A DNA stretch of 64,000 nt from the NCBI RefSeq assembly GCF_040222815.1, contig NZ_JAVKCH010000036.1, positions 62,001 through 126,000 of the forward strand, in the 5' to 3' direction. Source of the DNA: Imperialibacter sp040222815. Its GTDB lineage: Bacteria > Bacteroidota > Bacteroidia > Cytophagales > Cyclobacteriaceae. Positions 60,263-64,000 of the stretch are shown piece by piece (positions within the stretch are counted from its first letter, which is position 1; the number at the start of each line of letters is the position of its first letter). The position numbers and the translations under genes are program-made. The notes below the pieces were generated by a model that did not search any database, had not been told where the DNA came from, and saw only the letters and a list, made by a program, of their open reading frames with translations.

Positions 60263-60586
60263 TTAAGCTAGCTGAGCTTGAATTTTCTGGTTCAAAACTG
60301 ACTTGGGAACTGCACCAATTTGTTTGTCAACCACCTGGCCATTTTTGAAAACCAAAAGGGTGGGGATGCTGCGGATGCCAAACTTAGCGGGCACCTGTGG
60401 ATTCATGTCCACGTCCATTTTGGCGATAACGGCTTTGCCTTCAAAATCACCAGCCAGCTCCTCAACTATTGGCCCAATCATTTTACAAGGCCCACACCAT
60501 TCTGCCCAAAAGTCAACCAGAACGGGTTTGTCTGAGCTAATGATCTCCTCGAAATTAGCGTCAGTTACTTCTATTGCTTTACCCAT
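60263..60586 (-). CDS. trxA: thioredoxin
   Basis: 107 residues from the ATG at 60586, chosen because it matches the family start (MGKAIEVTDANFEEII) and lies about 30 bases after the start site predicted from the promoter at 60624-60658; the frame is open to 60637. Active site WCGPC (Cys31 and Cys34), cis-Pro in IRSIPTLLVFKNG. Cytoplasmic dithiol-disulfide reductant. It stands alone between dnaE and vapBC with its own promoter and terminators. Confidence 0.97.
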   Translation of the reverse strand: MGKAIEVTDANFEEIISSDKPVLVDFWAEWCGPCKMIGPIVEELAGDFEGKAVIAKMDVDMNPQVPAKFGIRSIPTLLVFKNGQVVDKQIGAVPKSVLNQKIQAQLA

Positions 60587-60623
60587 TGTATGTATAATTT
60601 TTGTAATTGCTGAATACCTTACA

Positions 60624-60658
60624 CAAATATAGATCAATAAGTTCTACATCCTTGTCAA
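60624..60658 (-). promoter_or_regulatory. promoter of trxA
   Basis: On the minus strand TATATTTG (60624-60631) matches the -7 consensus TAnnTTTG exactly. A TTGACA (60653-60658) lies 24 bases upstream of it counted from the TTG, slightly longer than the usual spacing. The predicted start site is about 30 bases before the ATG at 60586. Confidence 0.65.
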
Positions 60659-60702
60659 AAAATCTCAATATGTATGCGTGCGGACAAAAGCGGAGACGAG
60701 TT

Positions 60703-60768
60703 GAGGATTTGAGTAATCGAGTATTTGAGGAACGTCAAATACTCAAATCTTCAGTTCTTCAAATCCTC
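60703..60768. terminator. nested hairpin after dnaE
   Basis: GAGGATTTGA (60703-60712) pairs with TCAAATCCTC (60759-60768), and inside it GAGTATTTGA (60719-60728) pairs with TCAAATACTC (60735-60744). Both are perfect over 10 bp and related to each other. It begins 6 bp from the dnaE stop. It probably ends or protects the dnaE transcript; it lacks a good U-tract. Confidence 0.55.
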
Positions 60769-60773
60769 TTTTC

Positions 60774-63700
60774 TTACGTCATTACCTCATACTCCAAATC
60801 TCCCACTGCATCCAATTGCTTGATGAGTTCGCCTTTCGGCTCTACTTGTAGCTTTCTGGAGAATAGTTCCAGCGAAATGTTTTCCGAGGGGTCTTGCACC
60901 ACCACCTTCAGCGGACAGGAGCCAGCATGGTCTATGGCCATTTGATGGAGGTCATCAATCATCTGCTCGGTCAGGTTGTTGACATCCAGCTTCAGGATAA
61001 GTCCCTTGGCCATTTTGTCTCTGATGTCATTCAATAGCTGGATTTCGCTAATTTTGAACTCAAGTTCTCCCACCCGAAATTTGGAGGGTTGCATGAAGCC
61101 CTCTACAAACAAGTACCAGCCCACCATGTAGAACTGCTTGAATTTAACATAGGTGTCAGAAAACATGAAGAACTCGTAGGAGTCGGAATAGTCTTCCAAT
61201 GTCAACACGCCAAATGGATTGCCCTTTTTGGTTGTGCGGTGGTTGATACCACTTACAATGCCGCCAAGTCTGATAATGCCGCCATTTGCCAGGCTTTCGT
61301 CGTTCTTGAGGTCAGTTAGCGTGGTGTTGCAGAAATGCTTCATTTCAAAGCTGAACTGATCGAGTGGGTGCCCCGATATATATAGCCCTACCACTTCTTT
61401 TTCTATGTTCAGCTTCCTGATGTCGCCAAAGGGTTCGATATCGGGTATTCGGGGTTTTGGCACTTCTACCTGCCCCGAGCCTCCGAAAAGGGATACCTGA
61501 TCGCTGGCTGCCTCCTGCTGAAGTCGCTGCGAATACTTGGTAATGAGCTCTACCAGCGTCGATTCGCCATCGGCCGCTTCGAGGTACTGCCTGCGGTGGT
61601 ACTCTTCGAAGCAGTCGAAGGCGCCGGACATGGCCAGGCATTCAAAGGTTTTCTTGTTGAAGCCGTTTTTCACCACCCGCACGCCGAAGTCCCAGATGTC
61701 CTGAAAGGGGCCGTTTTTCTCTCTTTCTTCTATAATAGATTGCACGGCAGATTCCCCAGCACCCTTAATGGCACCCAGACCGAAGCGAATTTCGCCCTTT
61801 TTGTTCACAGCAAAGTTCACCCTCGATTCGTTCACGTGAGGGCCTAGCACAGGAAGCCCCAGGTTGCGGCACTCTTCCATGAAAAACGACACCTTCTCGA
61901 TGCTACTCTGGTTGTGAGTAAGCACCGCCGACATGTACTCAGCCGGGTAGTTGGCTTTCAGGTAGGCTGTGTGGTAGGCGACTACCGAGTAGCAGGTAGA
62001 GTGCGATTTGTTGAAGGCATATTGCGCAAAGGCTTCCCAGTCTTTCCAGATTTTGTCGAGCTTGTCTTTGGGATGTCCTTTCTTCGTGGCACCCTCAACA
62101 AACTTGCCTTTCATCTTATCCAGCACTTCCCGCTGCTTCTTACCCATCGCCTTTCGCAGCACGTCGGCCTCGCCTTTGGTAAAGCCGGCCAGCTTCTGCG
62201 ACAGGAGCATCACCTGTTCCTGGTACACGGTGATGCCATAGGTTTCCTTCAGGTTGTCCTCCATCTCAGGGAGGTCGTAGGCGATGACTTCTTTGCCCAA
62301 CTTTCGGGCAATAAAGTTGGGGATGTATTCGAGCGGACCCGGACGGTATAGGGCGTTCATGGCAATCAGGTCTTCCAGCCGGTCGGGCTTCAGGTTGCGC
62401 AAGTGTTTCTGCATACCCGGCGATTCAAACTGAAAAGTACCATTGGTTTGGCCTTTTTGGTACAGTTCGAAGGTCTTGGCGTCATCCAGCGGAATTTCGT
62501 CGGGGTCGATGGTGATACCATGCCGCAGCCGAATATTTTCAATGGCTGTTTTGATAATGCTGAGCGTTTTCAGACCCAAAAAGTCCATTTTCAGCATGCC
62601 CGCACTTTCTACCACGCTGTTATCGAACTGTGTCACCAGCAGGTCAGAATCCTTAGCGGTGGATACCGGCACGTGGTTGGTCAGGTCGTCGGGCGTGATG
62701 ATGATGCCGCAGGCATGGATACCAGTGTTCCGCACTGTCCCTTCGATAACAGCCGCTTTTTGCAGCACCTGGGCCTTCAGGTCTTTGCCATTTTTAAAGG
62801 CCATGAGCTCAGGCACTTCCCTGAAAGCCTGTGTGAGCGACGTGCCTGGCCGCTCGGGAACAAGCTTGGCCAGAATATCCGCATCCGAAAGCGGCAGCTC
62901 CATTACCCTGGCGCTGTCTCTGATGGAAGACTTGGCGGCCATGGTACCATAAGTAATGATTTGCGCCACCTGGTTTTTGCCGTATTTGTTCACCACCCAC
63001 TCGATGATCTTGCCCCGGCCTTCATCGTCAAAGTCAATATCAATATCGGGGAGTGATACCCTGTCCGGATTCAGGAATCTCTCAAACAGTAGGTCGTACT
63101 TGATAGGATCCACGTTGGTTATGCCGATGCAGTAGGCTACCGCTGAACCTGCTGCTGAACCACGGCCAGGGCCAACCGAAACGCCCATTTTACGGGCTTC
63201 AGAGGTGAAATCCTGCACGATAAGGAAGTAGCCAGGGTAACCCGTTTTCTTGATAGTTTCCAGCTCAAAGTCGAGCCTTTCCTGAATTTCCGGGCTGATC
63301 TCTTTGTACCTCTTTTTTGCTCCCTCGAGGGTGAGGTGTCGGAGGTAGTCGTCTTCTGTTTCAAAGCCTTCAGGGATAGGGAAGGCGGGGAGGAGCACAT
63401 TCCTATCTAGTTTGTAGCTCTCAATTTTTTCCAGCAGCCCGCCGATGTTTTCGATGGCTTCGGGCACATCGGCGAACAGCTTTTTCATTTCTTCCTCGGA
63501 CTTGAAGTAAAACTGGTCGTTGGGAAAACCAAAGCGATTACCTCTGCCAAGCCCCTTGGGAGTAGATTGAACCTGCCCGTCTTTCACACACAGAAGGATA
63601 TCATGGGCATCAGCATCGGCTTTTTCGGTATAGAAGACGTCGTTGGCCGCAATTACCTTGGTGTTGTATTTTGCTGCCAGCCCCAGAAGCACTTCATTCA

Positions 63701-64000
63701 CGTGGTTTTCTTCAGGCAGGCCATGGCGGATCAATTCCACGTAAAAATCGTCGCCAAATACCTCTACCCACCACTTGAAAAGCTCTTCACCCTGGCTCTC
63801 GCCCTGGTTCAGGATGGTGTTGGGAATCTCACTGCTTAGGTTACCACTTAGCGCAATGATGTTCTTGCTGTATTGCCTAATCAGCTCCTTGTCGATCCGT
63901 GGATAAAGGCCATAAAGTCCTTCCATATAGCCCAATGATGACAGTTTGATGAGGTTGTGATAGCCGTCCTTGTTTTTGGCCAGCAATACCTGCTGGGTCA
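60774..64000 (-). CDS. dnaE: DNA polymerase III alpha subunit, N-terminus beyond the window
   Basis: At least 1,070 residues; the frame runs on past the right edge (VLLAKNKDGYHNLIKLSSLG), so the first 100 or so residues of the PHP domain are missing. Visible in order: rest of PHP; palm with GPGRGSAAGSAVAYCIGITN and the catalytic PDIDIDFDDEGRG; fingers (YGITVYQEQVMLLSQKLAGF, KGEADVLRKAMGKKQ, FNKSHSTCYSVVAYHTAYLK); helix-hairpin-helix region (GLGAIKGAGESAVQSI); OB fold (IRLGGIVSGINHRTTKKGNP); and C-terminal domain. This is the DnaE replicative polymerase. Confidence 0.97.
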   Translation of the reverse strand, partial: TQQVLLAKNKDGYHNLIKLSSLGYMEGLYGLYPRIDKELIRQYSKNIIALSGNLSSEIPNTILNQGESQGEELFKWWVEVFGDDFYVELIRHGLPEENHVNEVLLGLAAKYNTKVIAANDVFYTEKADADAHDILLCVKDGQVQSTPKGLGRGNRFGFPNDQFYFKSEEEMKKLFADVPEAIENIGGLLEKIESYKLDRNVLLPAFPIPEGFETEDDYLRHLTLEGAKKRYKEISPEIQERLDFELETIKKTGYPGYFLIVQDFTSEARKMGVSVGPGRGSAAGSAVAYCIGITNVDPIKYDLLFERFLNPDRVSLPDIDIDFDDEGRGKIIEWVVNKYGKNQVAQIITYGTMAAKSSIRDSARVMELPLSDADILAKLVPERPGTSLTQAFREVPELMAFKNGKDLKAQVLQKAAVIEGTVRNTGIHACGIIITPDDLTNHVPVSTAKDSDLLVTQFDNSVVESAGMLKMDFLGLKTLSIIKTAIENIRLRHGITIDPDEIPLDDAKTFELYQKGQTNGTFQFESPGMQKHLRNLKPDRLEDLIAMNALYRPGPLEYIPNFIARKLGKEVIAYDLPEMEDNLKETYGITVYQEQVMLLSQKLAGFTKGEADVLRKAMGKKQREVLDKMKGKFVEGATKKGHPKDKLDKIWKDWEAFAQYAFNKSHSTCYSVVAYHTAYLKANYPAEYMSAVLTHNQSSIEKVSFFMEECRNLGLPVLGPHVNESRVNFAVNKKGEIRFGLGAIKGAGESAVQSIIEEREKNGPFQDIWDFGVRVVKNGFNKKTFECLAMSGAFDCFEEYHRRQYLEAADGESTLVELITKYSQRLQQEAASDQVSLFGGSGQVEVPKPRIPDIEPFGDIRKLNIEKEVVGLYISGHPLDQFSFEMKHFCNTTLTDLKNDESLANGGIIRLGGIVSGINHRTTKKGNPFGVLTLEDYSDSYEFFMFSDTYVKFKQFYMVGWYLFVEGFMQPSKFRVGELEFKISEIQLLNDIRDKMAKGLILKLDVNNLTEQMIDDLHQMAIDHAGSCPLKVVVQDPSENISLELFSRKLQVEPKGELIKQLDAVGDLEYEVMT

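Overview
The window comes from a chromosome of the Bacteroidota, most likely Cytophagales. The evidence is a SusC/SusD pair, LytS/LytTR signalling, a PadR regulator next to an FtsX-type permease with an N-terminal prefix domain, DUF5916 and LruC-domain proteins, several TAnnTTTG-type -7 promoter elements, and a general lack of Shine-Dalgarno sequences. No rRNA, tRNA or CRISPR array was seen.

Layout. (1) 1-3.6 kb: the end of a LytS-type kinase, its LytTR regulator, a PQQ dehydrogenase lipoprotein with a cytochrome c domain, and an exported ABM-domain protein. (2) 3.66-3.89 kb: a tandem array of 22-23 bp units, most opening with TTGCGCAA or a close variant. (3) 3.9-9.3 kb, minus strand: a lipoprotein hydrolase, a type B carboxylesterase, an aldo/keto reductase, a flavodoxin lipoprotein and two DUF4440 proteins, with a divergent AraC regulator. 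(4) 10.6-21 kb: a sugar-utilisation locus made of a Tat-exported esterase, a GntR-type regulator, SusC, SusD and an alpha-L-rhamnosidase-like enzyme. (5) 21-29.6 kb: AraC regulator, outer-membrane protein, GNAT acetyltransferase, orphan secreted protein, Ldh2/YiaK-type dehydrogenase, large metzincin and a cupin protein.

(6) 29.6-36.3 kb is an AT-rich accessory island. It holds a truncated TPR-type gene, a NACHT NTPase and a large helical-repeat protein that look like one STAND-type protein split by a one-base frameshift, and an IS1595-family element of about 2.1 kb carrying two small membrane-protein passenger genes. The element appears to have landed between the PadR-permease operon and its promoter. 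(7) 36.3-40.9 kb: PadR, the FtsX-like permease, and repeat-rich flanks in which a bipartite repeat occurs on both sides of the permease, next to a truncated nucleotidyltransferase gene.

(8) 41.6-53.4 kb, minus strand: an exopolysaccharide locus with a stand-alone receiver, an initiating sugar transferase, an LruC lipoprotein, a half-length TolC-like protein, a Wzc-like chain-length protein, a GT2, a Wzy-like polymerase, a Wzx-like flippase and a second GT2. A terminator and a promoter suggest it is transcribed as two units. (9) 53.8-64 kb: an OmpA/PD40 protein behind inverted repeats, a PepSY-type membrane protein, DoxX, DUF5916, a VapBC pair whose toxin is frameshifted, thioredoxin and most of dnaE.

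The best candidates for further study are the frame-split NACHT protein, the IS1595 element with membrane passengers, the 23-bp TTGCGCAA array, and the exopolysaccharide locus with its unusual export parts. All assignments come from reading the sequence; no database search was run.
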